Below are positions 54,930-63,126 of a stretch of DNA of 64,000 nt, piece by piece. Made by a program: the position numbers and the translations under genes. Location: positions 1 through 64,000 of the forward strand of contig DATKDT010000152.1 of NCBI GenBank assembly GCA_035512575.1, in the 5' to 3' direction. The stretch comes from JALYRV01 sp035512575 (lineage in GTDB: Bacteria > Acidobacteriota > Vicinamibacteria > Vicinamibacterales > SCN-69-37). The notes below the pieces were generated by a model, which was given only the letters and a program-made list of their open reading frames with translations, was not told the origin of the DNA and did not search any database. The stretch's first letter is position 1, and the number at the start of each line of letters is the position of its first letter.

Positions 54930-56729
54930 TCGGCCGATTCGCGCCGCTACGATCGCCACTGCGGCTGGTGTAACACCGGGAACGCGCGACGCCTGCCCGA
55001 GGGTTGCGGGCCGCACGGACGACAGCCGCTCGACCACCTCGCGGGAGAGTCCCGCCACCCCGGCGTACTGGAAATCATCCGGAATTTCGCAGGCCTCGTT
55101 GCGGGCCGCGCGCGCGATCTGGATGCGCTGACGGCGCAGATAGCCCTCGTACTTCAGCTCGGTTTCGAGACTGGCCAGATCAAGCGGAGTCGTTCCCGCC
55201 GCCAGCGCCAGCGCCGGAAGCACCGAGGCGAGCGGAACATCCGTCCGGCGCAGGGCCTGGTCGGCCGGCAGCTTCCTGTCGGCAATGAACACATGCGACC
55301 GGGCAATCCTCGTGTGGTTGTCGGCATGCCGCTCCCGGCGCTCCTCGAACGCCGCCCATCTGCGATCGTCCACGAGTCCCGCGGCGCGGCCGGCCGGCGT
55401 CAGGCGGAAATCAGCGTTGTCCATCCGCAGCAGGAGGCGGTGTTCGGCGCGCGACGTGAACATCCGGTAGGGCTCGAGGCATCCTCTGGTCGTCAGATCG
55501 TCGATCAGGATGCCGATATAGGCCTCGTCACGCCGCAGGGAGATAGCAGTTTCCGCGCGTGCGGTTCTTGCCGCGTTGATGCCCGCCATCAGCCCCTGCG
55601 CCGCGGCTTCTTCGTACCCGGACGTGCCGTTCACCTGGCCCGCCAGAAACAGGCCGGGCACACGCTTCGACTCGAGCGTGGGCCGGAGCTCCGTCGGCTG
55701 GATGAAGTCGTACTCGACGGCGTAGCCCGGGCGCAGCATCACGGCGGACTCCAGGCCCGGAAGCGCGTGGATGATTTGCAGCTGTGCGTCGCGCGGCAGG
55801 CTCATGGAGCAGCCGTTGACGTAAATCTCGTCGACGTCGAGCCCTTCCGGCTCGAGGTAGATCTGGTGGCGCTCCTTGTCGGGGAAGCGCATGACCTTGT
55901 CTTCGAACGACGGGCAGTAGCGCGGCCCGATGCCCGCAATCCGGCCGTTATAGAGCGGAGATCGAGCGATATTGTCGCGGACGAGGGCGTGCGCTTCGGC
56001 TGACGTGTGCAGCACGTGGCAGGCGATCTGCGGCCGCGAGATCCCGGTGGTGAGAAACGAGAAGGGGACAGGCGGGTCGTCGCCAGGATCCGCCCGGAAG
56101 CGGCTGAAATCGATGCTGCGGCGATCCAGGCGCGGCGGCGTGCCGGTCTTGAGCCGGCCCCATGAAACCCCTGTCGACTTGAGCGATTCGGCAAGCGCGC
56201 GCGACGGCGGCTCGCCGGCGCGGCCAGACGGTATCTGCTCGTCGCCGATGTGCACGAGGCCGTTCAGGAACGTGCCGGCGGTGATGACCAGCGCCGGCGC
56301 ATGCAGCTCGCGGCCGTCTTCGAGCGCCAGGCCCGAGACGCGTCCGCCGCGCGTGAGAATGGCGCCGGCCGGGCCGATCACCCACTCGATGCCGGCCGTG
56401 GCGTCGAGTGTGTCGCGCACCCACGCGCCGTACCGGCGCTTGTCGGCCTGCGCGCGCGGCGACCACACGGCAGGCCCGCGGCTGCGGTTGAGCAGCTTGA
56501 ACTGGATCCCCGTCGCGTCGATCGCCAGGCCCATCAGGCCTCCCATGGCGTCGATCTCACGGACGAGATGCCCCTTCGCGGTGCCGCCGATCGCGGGATT
56601 GCACGGCATCAGCGCAACGGTGTCGCGCGACAGCGTGCACAGCGCGACGTGGCAGCCGAGCCGCGCGGCGGCGTGCGCCGCTTCGACTCCCGCATGGCCG
56701 GCGCCGACGATGATGACGTCGAAAATCAA
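54927..56729 (-). CDS. mnmG: tRNA uridine 5-carboxymethylaminomethyl modification enzyme MnmG
   Basis: A 600-residue FAD protein (GidA): FAD loop IIVGAGHAGVEAAHAAARLG (about 6-25), MPCNPAIGGTAKGHLVREIDAMGG, PGYAVEYDFIQP, GTSGYEEAAAQG, ISLRRDEAYIGILIDDL and the C-terminal EIPDDFQYAGVAGLSREVVERL. Acts with MnmE on tRNA wobble U34. The start is TTG 56729; no good ribosome site because a repeat element precedes it. Confidence 0.96.
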   Translation of the reverse strand: MIFDVIIVGAGHAGVEAAHAAARLGCHVALCTLSRDTVALMPCNPAIGGTAKGHLVREIDAMGGLMGLAIDATGIQFKLLNRSRGPAVWSPRAQADKRRYGAWVRDTLDATAGIEWVIGPAGAILTRGGRVSGLALEDGRELHAPALVITAGTFLNGLVHIGDEQIPSGRAGEPPSRALAESLKSTGVSWGRLKTGTPPRLDRRSIDFSRFRADPGDDPPVPFSFLTTGISRPQIACHVLHTSAEAHALVRDNIARSPLYNGRIAGIGPRYCPSFEDKVMRFPDKERHQIYLEPEGLDVDEIYVNGCSMSLPRDAQLQIIHALPGLESAVMLRPGYAVEYDFIQPTELRPTLESKRVPGLFLAGQVNGTSGYEEAAAQGLMAGINAARTARAETAISLRRDEAYIGILIDDLTTRGCLEPYRMFTSRAEHRLLLRMDNADFRLTPAGRAAGLVDDRRWAAFEERRERHADNHTRIARSHVFIADRKLPADQALRRTDVPLASVLPALALAAGTTPLDLASLETELKYEGYLRRQRIQIARAARNEACEIPDDFQYAGVAGLSREVVERLSSVRPATLGQASRVPGVTPAAVAIVAARIGR

Positions 56730-56733
56730 GGAG

Positions 56734-56843
56734 ACAGAATACAGAACATAAGAACGTAGAACGCAGAATCCTGACGTACGACGTCAAAGCGCGCTCGGCG
56801 CGCCAGACGCATTCTGTGTTCTGTGTTCTATATTCTGTGTTCT
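56734..56843. repeat. Fold-back of AGAACAC heptamers between mnmE and mnmG
   Basis: Left arm 56734-56770 (ACAGAAT/ACAGAAC/GTAGAAC units) and right arm 56811-56843 (inverted) enclose a centre with two palindromes: TGACGT-ACG-ACGTCA (56772-56786) and GCGCG-CTCGG-CGCGC. It occupies essentially the whole 119-bp spacer. Confidence 0.75.
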
Positions 56844-56848
56844 AACAC

Positions 56849-58204
56849 CTACTTCCCAATACAGAAGCTCTGAAAGATGTGCCGCAGGATGTCGTCCGTG
56901 GTGCGCCGGCCGACGATCTCGTCGAGGAAGGCGCGCGCTTCCTGCAGATCGGCAAGCGCGAGCTCCTCCGGCGCGCCGTGGGCGAGCGCGTCGGCGCCGC
57001 GCGACAGCGATTCGTGCGCGCGCTCGAGCAGCGCGAGATGACGCTGGTTGGTGACGGCCGGCGCATCGCGGCGTGGATCGGATCCGGCCAGCACGGAGGC
57101 CATCGCGTCGCGCAACTGCGACATGCCGGCGTAGCTGCGCGCCGACACGTGCACGACCGGCGCGCCGTACGTGTCGTGCCCCGGCGCCGTGGGAAGGTCC
57201 GCTTTGTTGACGGCAATCACGCGCGGTCGCGCGGCCGTCGACCGCATCAACGCGGCATCATCGTCGTGCGGCGGAGTCGAGCCGTCGATGACGAGGACGA
57301 CACAGTCGGCGACGCCCGCCGCGCGCTCGGCGCGCCCGACGCCTTCCGATTCGATCAGATCGCTCGTCGATCGCTGTCCCGCCGTATCGACGAGCGTCAC
57401 GGCGAGCCCATTGATGTCCACGAGGTCCGTGACCAGATCGCGCGTGGTGCCCGGCACGCTGGTGACGATCGCGCGATCCGCGCCTGCCAGCGCGTTGAAG
57501 AGGCTCGACTTTCCCGTATTCGGCCGTCCGGCGAGCACCACCTGCGCGCCTTCGCGAATCACGCGCCCTTCGCGGCCGCGCGCGATCAACGCAGCGAGTG
57601 CATCGGCAATCGCCTTTGCCTCGGCCGCCGCGTCTCCCGGCGTCACGAAGTGATAGCCCTCGTCTGGAAAATCGACGCTCGCCTCGAGCTTCGCGATCAG
57701 ATCGAACAGCGGCGCGTCGACCGCGGCAATCGCGCGGGTGAGCGTGCCTTCGAGCTGATCGAAGGCGGCCCGCGTCTGCAGCGGCGTGACGGCATCGACG
57801 AGATCCGCGACCGCCTCCGCCTGCGCGAGGTCGATCCTACCGTGAAGAAAAGCTCGAAGGGTGAACTCGCCCGGCTCCGCCAGACGCGCGCCGGCCGCGA
57901 CGGCCGCTGCGACAAGGCGGTCGAGCAGCACGGGATTTCCGTGTCCGCTCAGTTCGACGACATGCTGGCCGGTGTAGGAATGCGGCGCGGGAAAACTGGT
58001 CGCGACGACTTCATCGATGGGCGATCCGGCATCATCGACGGCCCTCGCGAGCGTCGCGTGCCTGGCCTCGAGCGACGGGGTGCCTGGCAGGAGTGCCGCC
58101 GTGACGCCGGCCGCGTCCGGGCCGCTGATCCGGACGACCCCGATCCCCCCGCGCCCCCGCGGCGTCGCAATCGCAACGATGGTGTCATCGGTACTGAACA
58201 CCAT
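56849..58204 (-). CDS. mnmE: tRNA modification GTPase MnmE
   Basis: A 451-residue protein: N-terminal folate-binding domain (DTIVAIATPRGRGGIGVVRISGP), helical domain, G domain with GRPNTGKSSL (about 223-232), DTAGQR and NKADL, and the terminal CIGK with the conserved Cys. Partner of MnmG in cmnm5U34 formation. ATG 58204 is formed within the last repeat unit of the preceding tract. Confidence 0.96.
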   Translation of the reverse strand: MVFSTDDTIVAIATPRGRGGIGVVRISGPDAAGVTAALLPGTPSLEARHATLARAVDDAGSPIDEVVATSFPAPHSYTGQHVVELSGHGNPVLLDRLVAAAVAAGARLAEPGEFTLRAFLHGRIDLAQAEAVADLVDAVTPLQTRAAFDQLEGTLTRAIAAVDAPLFDLIAKLEASVDFPDEGYHFVTPGDAAAEAKAIADALAALIARGREGRVIREGAQVVLAGRPNTGKSSLFNALAGADRAIVTSVPGTTRDLVTDLVDINGLAVTLVDTAGQRSTSDLIESEGVGRAERAAGVADCVVLVIDGSTPPHDDDAALMRSTAARPRVIAVNKADLPTAPGHDTYGAPVVHVSARSYAGMSQLRDAMASVLAGSDPRRDAPAVTNQRHLALLERAHESLSRGADALAHGAPEELALADLQEARAFLDEIVGRRTTDDILRHIFQSFCIGK

Positions 58205-58250
58205 TCTGCATTCTGTGTTCTGTGTTCCTGTGTTCTGTGTTCTGTGTTCT
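58205..58250. repeat. AGAACAC heptamer tract between jag and mnmE
   Basis: On the coding strand jag's TAA is followed directly by AGAACAC, AGAACAC, AGAACAC, AGGAACAC, AGAACAC, AGAATGC, and the next unit AGAATGG contains the mnmE ATG. The entire 46-bp intra-operon spacer is repeat. Confidence 0.88.
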
Positions 58251-58736
58251 TTACTTCTTACTGATATAGACCGACTTCATGAACGCGTCGCCCGCGCTCT
58301 CCGACGTGAACTCCGGATCTTCGGCCACCGTTATGTGCACGAGGCGGCGATGGTACGGATTGAGCGGCCCGATCTCCTGCGGCACGCCGGTCGACTTCGC
58401 CTTTTCCATCAGGAACTTCGCCATCTGCTTCAGCTCCGCTTCCTTGTCTTTGCGGAACCCCAGCGCGTCGACGACGTAGTGGCGGACATCGCCCGCCGCC
58501 TCTCCTGAACCGGCATGTGAGCCGCGCGAGTCGCGGCGGAACGCGGTGTTGACGATGTGCTGCAGCGCGTCGAGCGTCTCGCCCTTCTTCCGGATCAGGA
58601 CGTCGGCGCCGGGGCCTTCCATGTTGAGGCGCACGTTGTCGTCCGACTGTTCCACGGCCACCTCCACGGTGGCGCCCATTGCCGCGGCCACGTCCTTCAG
58701 GAACTGGATCGCGCGCGCGTCCGCTGACTCGCTCAC
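58251..58736 (-). CDS. jag: Jag/KhpB-like KH-R3H RNA-binding protein
   Basis: A 161-residue protein: KH-like domain (about 10-70, with RLNMEGPGADVLIRKKGETLDALQHIVN) followed by an R3H domain (GFRKDKEAELKQMAKFLMEKA ... GPLNPYHRRLVHITV), the SpoIIIJ-associated Jag layout minus the N-terminal Jag_N part. GGGAGG precedes the GTG (58736), which overlaps yidC's stop (GTGA). Confidence 0.9.
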   Translation of the reverse strand: MSESADARAIQFLKDVAAAMGATVEVAVEQSDDNVRLNMEGPGADVLIRKKGETLDALQHIVNTAFRRDSRGSHAGSGEAAGDVRHYVVDALGFRKDKEAELKQMAKFLMEKAKSTGVPQEIGPLNPYHRRLVHITVAEDPEFTSESAGDAFMKSVYISKK

Positions 58737-60436
58737 TGCTTGCCTCCCTTGCGCTTCACCCGGCGCACCGCCGGCGGCTGCGACGGGCCCGCGGGCACGG
58801 GCTCGACGAAGCGGTTGGTCACCATCTGCTGGCCGATCGCCCACAGGTTGCTGAACAGCCAGTAGAGGACCAGGCCGCTCGGCGCCCACAGGAACATCAC
58901 CATGAAGACCGCCGGCATGAGCAGCATCATCTTCTGCTGCACCGGATCGGCCGTCGTCGGCGTGATGTACTGCTGCCAGAACATCGTGCCGCCCATCAGC
59001 AGCGGCGTGATGTAGAGCGGATCGTGATCGGAGAGATCGACGATCCAGCCGATCCACGGCGCGCCGCGCAACTCGATGGCGACCGACAGCATCGAGTAGA
59101 ACGCAAACAGCACCGGCATCGTCAGCAGCATCGGCAGGCAGCCGCTGGCCGGGTTCACGCCGCGTTCACGGTAGAGCGCCATCATCTCCGTGTTCATCTT
59201 CTGGCGCTCGGGATCGGTCATCTTGTACTTCTCGTACCGCTTCTGCAGCGCCTTGATCTCGGGCTGCAGCTTCTGCATCTTGCGCATCGAGACGAGGCTC
59301 TTGTGGCGCAGCGGCGCCATCGCGGCGTTGATCAGCAGCGTGAGGACGATGATCGACCAGCCCCAGTTGCCGACGTAGCCGTGCACCCACTTGAGCGCCG
59401 TCAGCAGCGGCACGATGAGCCAGGCGAAGATGCCGAAGTCGATGGCGCGCACGAGGCTGCCGTCGACGGCCTTGAGCAGATCGAAATCCTTCGGGCCGTA
59501 GAAGACGTTGACCGGCACGTCGGGCGCCGCGTCTGCGCTCCACGACACGAACGTGCGCATGGCGTCGGGAGCGCCGCCAGGCACGGGCGACATCAGCGGC
59601 GTGAAGGTGACCGCTATGGGCTGGCCCTGCCCGAGCACGGCGACGAGGAAGTAGTGATCCGACACGCCGGCCCAGCGGAACGCGCCCTGGTAGCGCGGCT
59701 GCGCCGTGATGTCTCCCGCGTCGAGCCGTTCGACATCCGATCCGTCGGAATAGATCGCCGCCGGCGGGTAGTAGTAGTTCGATCCGCCGGTGTTGTAGCC
59801 AGTGCCCAGCGACGGCCCGAACGCAAACTGGAACGGCGGCTTCGCGCCGTCGCGCTCAATCGCGGCCGACACCTGCATGGCGTATGGATAGCCGCCGGCG
59901 TTGAAGAGGAACTGCTTGCGCGCGACCAGGCCCGACGCGTCGCGATACTCGAACTCGAGCGGGGCCGCATCGGGGCCCGCGACCGTGAGACTCTCGGCGC
60001 TGGGCTTGAACAGCGCGGCCGCAAGCCGGCGATCGACCGCGGCGTCGCCGGTGATGATGGAGAAGGGCCGCGCTTCGGACGCCGGCAGTTCCGCGGGCAC
60101 GAGATCGAGCGGCTGCCCGTCGGCGCCCAGATACGCCTTCAGCTTCCAGCTGGTGAGCACCGCGCCGCGGGTGTTGAACACCGCGCGCACCGTTTCGGTG
60201 TCGACGACGATGTCGCGCGCTTCGGTGTCCGCCACGAGCGGCTGCGGGGCGTCCGGTCCGGGCGCGGGCTCGGGCTCGGGCACGGTGGCCGCCGGCGCCG
60301 GCGCCGGCGCGCTCTGCGGCATCTGTGCGGGTGCGCCCCGCGGCGGCGGCTCGATCGGCTGCGGCGCGAAGAACGCCTGATAGCCGAACAGCACGGCGAA
60401 CGACAGGAGAATTGCGAGAAAGACGCGGCGTTCCAT
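58733..60436 (-). CDS. yidC: Membrane protein insertase YidC
   Basis: A 567-residue insertase. N-terminal helix VFLAILLSFAVLFGYQAFF, a Pro/Ala-rich linker (about 25-65), a periplasmic beta-sandwich domain (about 70-340), then the conserved five-helix core with NWGWSIIVLTLLINAAMAPL, MRKMQKLQPEIKALQKRY, NPASGCLPMLLTMPVLFAFY, and a basic tail. The periplasmic domain marks it as Gram-negative type. It inserts Sec-dependent and independent inner-membrane proteins such as F-type c subunit. Confidence 0.96.
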   Translation of the reverse strand: MERRVFLAILLSFAVLFGYQAFFAPQPIEPPPRGAPAQMPQSAPAPAPAATVPEPEPAPGPDAPQPLVADTEARDIVVDTETVRAVFNTRGAVLTSWKLKAYLGADGQPLDLVPAELPASEARPFSIITGDAAVDRRLAAALFKPSAESLTVAGPDAAPLEFEYRDASGLVARKQFLFNAGGYPYAMQVSAAIERDGAKPPFQFAFGPSLGTGYNTGGSNYYYPPAAIYSDGSDVERLDAGDITAQPRYQGAFRWAGVSDHYFLVAVLGQGQPIAVTFTPLMSPVPGGAPDAMRTFVSWSADAAPDVPVNVFYGPKDFDLLKAVDGSLVRAIDFGIFAWLIVPLLTALKWVHGYVGNWGWSIIVLTLLINAAMAPLRHKSLVSMRKMQKLQPEIKALQKRYEKYKMTDPERQKMNTEMMALYRERGVNPASGCLPMLLTMPVLFAFYSMLSVAIELRGAPWIGWIVDLSDHDPLYITPLLMGGTMFWQQYITPTTADPVQQKMMLLMPAVFMVMFLWAPSGLVLYWLFSNLWAIGQQMVTNRFVEPVPAGPSQPPAVRRVKRKGGKQ

Positions 60437-60670
60437 TTATATGTTTCTGGGAGGCACGGCATCCACGCCCGAGCCTCCATAAGGCCGGCAGCGCGAGAGT
60501 CGCTTCACCGCAAGCCACGAGCCCTTCACGGCGCCGTGCTCGTGAATCGCGATCGACGCGTACTCCGAGCATGACGGGACGTAGCGGCAGCTGCCCGTGT
60601 AGAACGGCGAAAGCAGGAGTTTGTAGCCGCGAATCAGCAGGATCAGCGCCTCGCGCGGAAGGTCACGCAT
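60437..60670 (-). CDS. yidD: Membrane protein insertion efficiency factor YidD
   Basis: A 77-residue protein: LILLIRGYKLLLSPFYTGSCRYVPSCSEYASIAIHEHGAVKG ... LSRCRPYGGSGVDAVP, with the conserved Cys residues and CRP-x-GG motif. ATG 60670 overlaps the rnpA 3' end by 8 bp; its TAA is directly followed by the yidC ATG. Confidence 0.94.
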   Translation of the reverse strand: MRDLPREALILLIRGYKLLLSPFYTGSCRYVPSCSEYASIAIHEHGAVKGSWLAVKRLSRCRPYGGSGVDAVPPRNI

Positions 60671-61016
60671 GGCGCTTGCAGCGGCGAAGTGTGGAGAGAA
60701 AATCGGCCTCAACATCGGCAAAGGGCGCGGCACTCAGCTCGCGGCGCGGAATCGCGACGATGTCGACGGCGGCGCCGTCGCCAAGCGCGCCGCGATGGCG
60801 GCGGAACAGCTCGCGCAGCCGGCGCTTCGCGCGATTGCGCGCGACGGCCGATCCGAGCTTGCGCGAGGCGATGAGACCCAGGCGGGGCGCTGTGCAATCA
60901 TTCGCGAGTATCAACAGTGTCACGAAGCGGCCGGACACGCGGCGGCCCTGCTGCTGCACGCGCACGAAGTCGGCGCGCCTGCGCACGCGATCGTGCGCCT
61001 GGAAGGTGTCGGGCAT
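60663..61016 (-). CDS. rnpA: Ribonuclease P protein component
   Basis: A 117-residue protein: RRRADFVRVQQQGRRVSGRFVTLLIL, RLGLIASRKLGSAVARNRAKRRLRELFRRHR (the RNR motif) and VDIVAIPRREL. Binds the RNase P RNA and tRNA 5' leader. ATG 61016; upstream in-frame sequence overlaps rpmH and is not coding. Confidence 0.95.
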   Translation of the reverse strand: MPDTFQAHDRVRRRADFVRVQQQGRRVSGRFVTLLILANDCTAPRLGLIASRKLGSAVARNRAKRRLRELFRRHRGALGDGAAVDIVAIPRRELSAAPFADVEADFLSTLRRCKRHA

Positions 61017-61066
61017 GGCCTCGCCATCACGCGCAAACGGCCGCGCCGGCGCGCGGACGGGTCCGC

Positions 61067-61216
61067 TTATTTGTTCGACGTCGACACCGTCAGGCGCTTG
61101 CGCCCCTTGGCGCGCCGGCGCTTGAGCACCAGGCGGCCGTTCTTGGTCTCCATCCGGACCAGAAAGCCGTGAGTCTTGCGGCGGCGGCGCCGGTTGGGCT
61201 GATAAGTACGCTTCAT
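61067..61216 (-). CDS. rpmH: Ribosomal protein L34
   Basis: A 49-residue protein beginning MKRTYQPNRRRRRKTHGFLVRM, the L34 signature, with RRRAKGRKRLTV at the end. It has a C-terminal STSNK extension. It leads the rpmH-rnpA-yidD-yidC-jag unit. Confidence 0.97.
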   Translation of the reverse strand: MKRTYQPNRRRRRKTHGFLVRMETKNGRLVLKRRRAKGRKRLTVSTSNK

Positions 61217-61245
61217 GAATCGAGAACCTTTTGCGAAAACGGGGG

Positions 61246-61269
61246 CGCCCTGAGCGAAGCCGAAGGGCG
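61246..61269. repeat. CCCTGAGCGAAGCCGAAGGG-type short hairpin repeat
   Basis: CGCCCT (61246-61251) pairs with AGGGCG (61264-61269) around GAGCGAAGCCGA. The same short motif is a familiar dispersed repeat in many bacterial genomes, often recognised by its translation LSEAEG. It lies in the rpmH leader, between promoter and ATG. Confidence 0.6.
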
Positions 61270-61283
61270 AAAACGAAACTTTG

Positions 61284-61312
61284 ATCGTAGACGTGCCCCG
61301 CCGGACTGTCAA
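61284..61312 (-). promoter_or_regulatory. Sigma-70 promoter of rpmH
   Basis: On the minus strand a perfect -35 TTGACA (61312-61307), a 17-bp spacer and -10 TACGAT (61289-61284), about 70 bp upstream of the rpmH ATG. This is the clearest housekeeping promoter in the window. Confidence 0.85.
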
Positions 61313-61348
61313 TCGGGGGAGAATAACCCTCTTCCTCCGGCGCGCTTC

Positions 61349-61370
61349 CCGGGCCCGAACCGGGGCCCGG
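61349..61370. terminator. Strong GC hairpin between the rpmH and dnaA promoters
   Basis: CCGGGCCC (61349-61356) and GGGCCCGG (61363-61370) are perfect 8-bp arms with a 6-nt loop. It sits between the divergent rpmH and dnaA units and may insulate them or block transcripts; no U-run follows. Confidence 0.4.
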
Positions 61371-61424
61371 CAAGCGCTTCGCGGGAGCCACAGGGCAGAC
61401 CCTGAATGGGTCTCTACCCCGAAG

Positions 61425-61456
61425 ATTTCCACAACTGTGGAAATTATTGTGGAAAA
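61425..61456. promoter_or_regulatory. Three DnaA-box-like sites upstream of dnaA
   Basis: ATTTCCACA (61425-61433) and its perfect inverted copy TGTGGAAAT (61436-61444) form a palindrome, and TGTGGAAAA (61448-61456) adds a third site. All share TTTCCACA, one or two changes from TTATCCACA. They lie about 50-80 bp before the dnaA ATG and fit autoregulation and/or the upstream half of oriC. A hairpin TTTCGCC/GGCGAAA (61463-61482) follows in the leader. Confidence 0.65.
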
Positions 61457-61503
61457 CGAAGGTTTCGCCTTTTGAGGCGAAAATTACGCGGTTTCAGGCT
61501 CGA

Positions 61504-62847
61504 ATGACCACCCCGACTCTCTGGAACGACATCCTCGGCCGCATCGAGACCAAGGTCAACCGGTACAGCTTCTATACCTGGTTCAAGCCCACGGTGTGCG
61601 TAGCCGACGACGGCCGGACCCTCACGGTGAAGGTGCCCAACCCCCTTTTCCGGGACTGGCTGACCAAGCACTACTCGGCCGTCCTGGACGAGGCCCTGAC
61701 GGAGGTCGGGCGGCCCGAGGCCGAAATCTCGTTCGTGGCCGACGATTCCGTTCCTCTACTGGCGGCCAGTCCCATGCTGCCAGAGATGGACCCGTCGGAG
61801 GGCCCGGTCGAGGACGAGGCCACGGCCAGTCCGGCCGGGCTCAGTCCCCGCTACTCGTTCGACACCTTCATTGTCGGCCCCTCGAACCAGTTCGCGCACG
61901 CGGCGTGCCGCGCGGTGGCCGAGGCGCCGTCGCGGTCGTACAACCCCCTGTACATCTACGGCGGCGTGGGTCTGGGCAAGACGCATCTGATGCACGCGAT
62001 CGGGCATTACATGCTGATGCACGTGCCGTCGGCGAAGCTCACCTACATCTCGTCCGAGCGCTTCATGAACGAGATGATCAACGCCGTGCGGTACGACCGC
62101 ATCCTGGATTTCCGCGATCGCTATCGCAGCGTCGACATCCTGCTGGTCGACGACGTGCAGTTCATGGCCGGGAAGGAAGGCACGCAGACCGAGTTCTTCC
62201 ACACCTTCAACGCGCTGTACGACGCGCAGAAGCAGATCGTCATCAGCAGCGACTGCTCGCCGCGCGAGATTCCAGCGCTCGAAGAGCGGCTGCGATCGCG
62301 GTTCGAGTGGGGGCTGATTGCCGACATCCAGCCGCCCGATCTCGAGACGAAAATCGCCATTCTCAAGCGGAAAGCCGAGAGCGAGGGCGTGGCGCTGCCC
62401 GACAACGTCGCCATCTACATCGCGAGCAAGATCAAGTCGAACATCCGCGAGCTCGAGGGGTCGCTGATCCGCCTGCTGGCCTACGCGTCGCTGACCGGCA
62501 AGGACATCTCGCTGCCGCTCACGCAGGACGTGCTGCGCAACATCCTGGTGCAGGACGAGAAGGCGGTGTCGATCGAAGGCATCCAGAAGTTCGTGGCCGA
62601 CTACTACCAGCTGAAGGTCGCGGACCTCAAGTCGCGCAACAACGCCAAGTCGATCTCGATGCCGCGCCAGATCGGCATGTATCTGTGCAAGGGGCTGACG
62701 AACGCGTCGCTGCCGGAAATCGGCAAGAGCTTCGGCGGGAAGCATCACTCCACGGTCATTCATTCGATCAAGAAAATCGAAGAACTGCGAAAGACCGACG
62801 GCGATTTCAACACGCTTATCAACAATTTCCTCGAGTCGTTTCGCTGA
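61504..62847 (+). CDS. dnaA: Chromosomal replication initiator DnaA
   Basis: A 447-residue AAA+ initiator: domain I (LWNDILGRIETKVNRYSFYTWFKP), Walker A GGVGLGKTHLMHAIG (about 155-169), Walker B LLVDDVQF, and the domain IV DNA-binding signature (SLPEIGKSFGGKHHSTVIHSIKKIE). ATG 61504 is chosen by homology; a longer frame would begin within the DnaA boxes. Confidence 0.97.
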   Translation: MTTPTLWNDILGRIETKVNRYSFYTWFKPTVCVADDGRTLTVKVPNPLFRDWLTKHYSAVLDEALTEVGRPEAEISFVADDSVPLLAASPMLPEMDPSEGPVEDEATASPAGLSPRYSFDTFIVGPSNQFAHAACRAVAEAPSRSYNPLYIYGGVGLGKTHLMHAIGHYMLMHVPSAKLTYISSERFMNEMINAVRYDRILDFRDRYRSVDILLVDDVQFMAGKEGTQTEFFHTFNALYDAQKQIVISSDCSPREIPALEERLRSRFEWGLIADIQPPDLETKIAILKRKAESEGVALPDNVAIYIASKIKSNIRELEGSLIRLLAYASLTGKDISLPLTQDVLRNILVQDEKAVSIEGIQKFVADYYQLKVADLKSRNNAKSISMPRQIGMYLCKGLTNASLPEIGKSFGGKHHSTVIHSIKKIEELRKTDGDFNTLINNFLESFR

Positions 62848-63126
62848 GCCGGTGCGCGATTTCCGCAGCCGTCCACAGGGGGGTGCTGTGGGTAATCCGA
62901 CAGGTACGGCCGGGCTGGAGATCCACACAACCTCCCCGCGCGGTACCCGCCGATTACACGGCACTCGCGTCCACAGGGTAAGTTGTTGATATAGAACCAC
63001 TAACGGCGACATTTTCAGGTTTCAACAAGACCTTCTTCTTGTTATAATTTCTCGTTCTTTCTTTCCTGATCGATCCAGAGGGATCAGGGAACGCCACCAC
63101 GGCTCCACAACGAGGTCAGCACGCCC
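62848..63126. other. dnaA-dnaN intergenic region, probable oriC
   Basis: A 279-bp gap with several TCCACA-core sites: GTCCACAGG (62871), TGTGGGTAA (62887-62895, one mismatch to the DnaA box on the minus strand), AGATCCACA (62919-62927) and CGTCCACAG (62969). An AT-rich segment (about 62978-63055, including GTTGATATAGA and TTATAATTT) follows and could be the unwinding element. Assignment rests on gene context and box cores; strand-skew has not been computed. Confidence 0.6.
63024..63048 (+). promoter_or_regulatory. dnaN promoter -10 with overlapping inverted repeat
   Basis: TATAAT (63043-63048) is a perfect -10, the only one I see in the region, about 80 bp before the dnaN ATG. AACAAGA (63024-63030) and TCTTGTT (63037-63043) are perfect inverted arms just upstream, overlapping the -35 to -10 spacer, so a repressor or DnaA-like regulator could act there. 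The -35 is weak. Confidence 0.5.

Noticed and set aside
58203..58250. Heptamer tracts considered as CRISPR repeats
   Set aside because: Units are 7 bp and contiguous with no spacers, and no cas genes are present.
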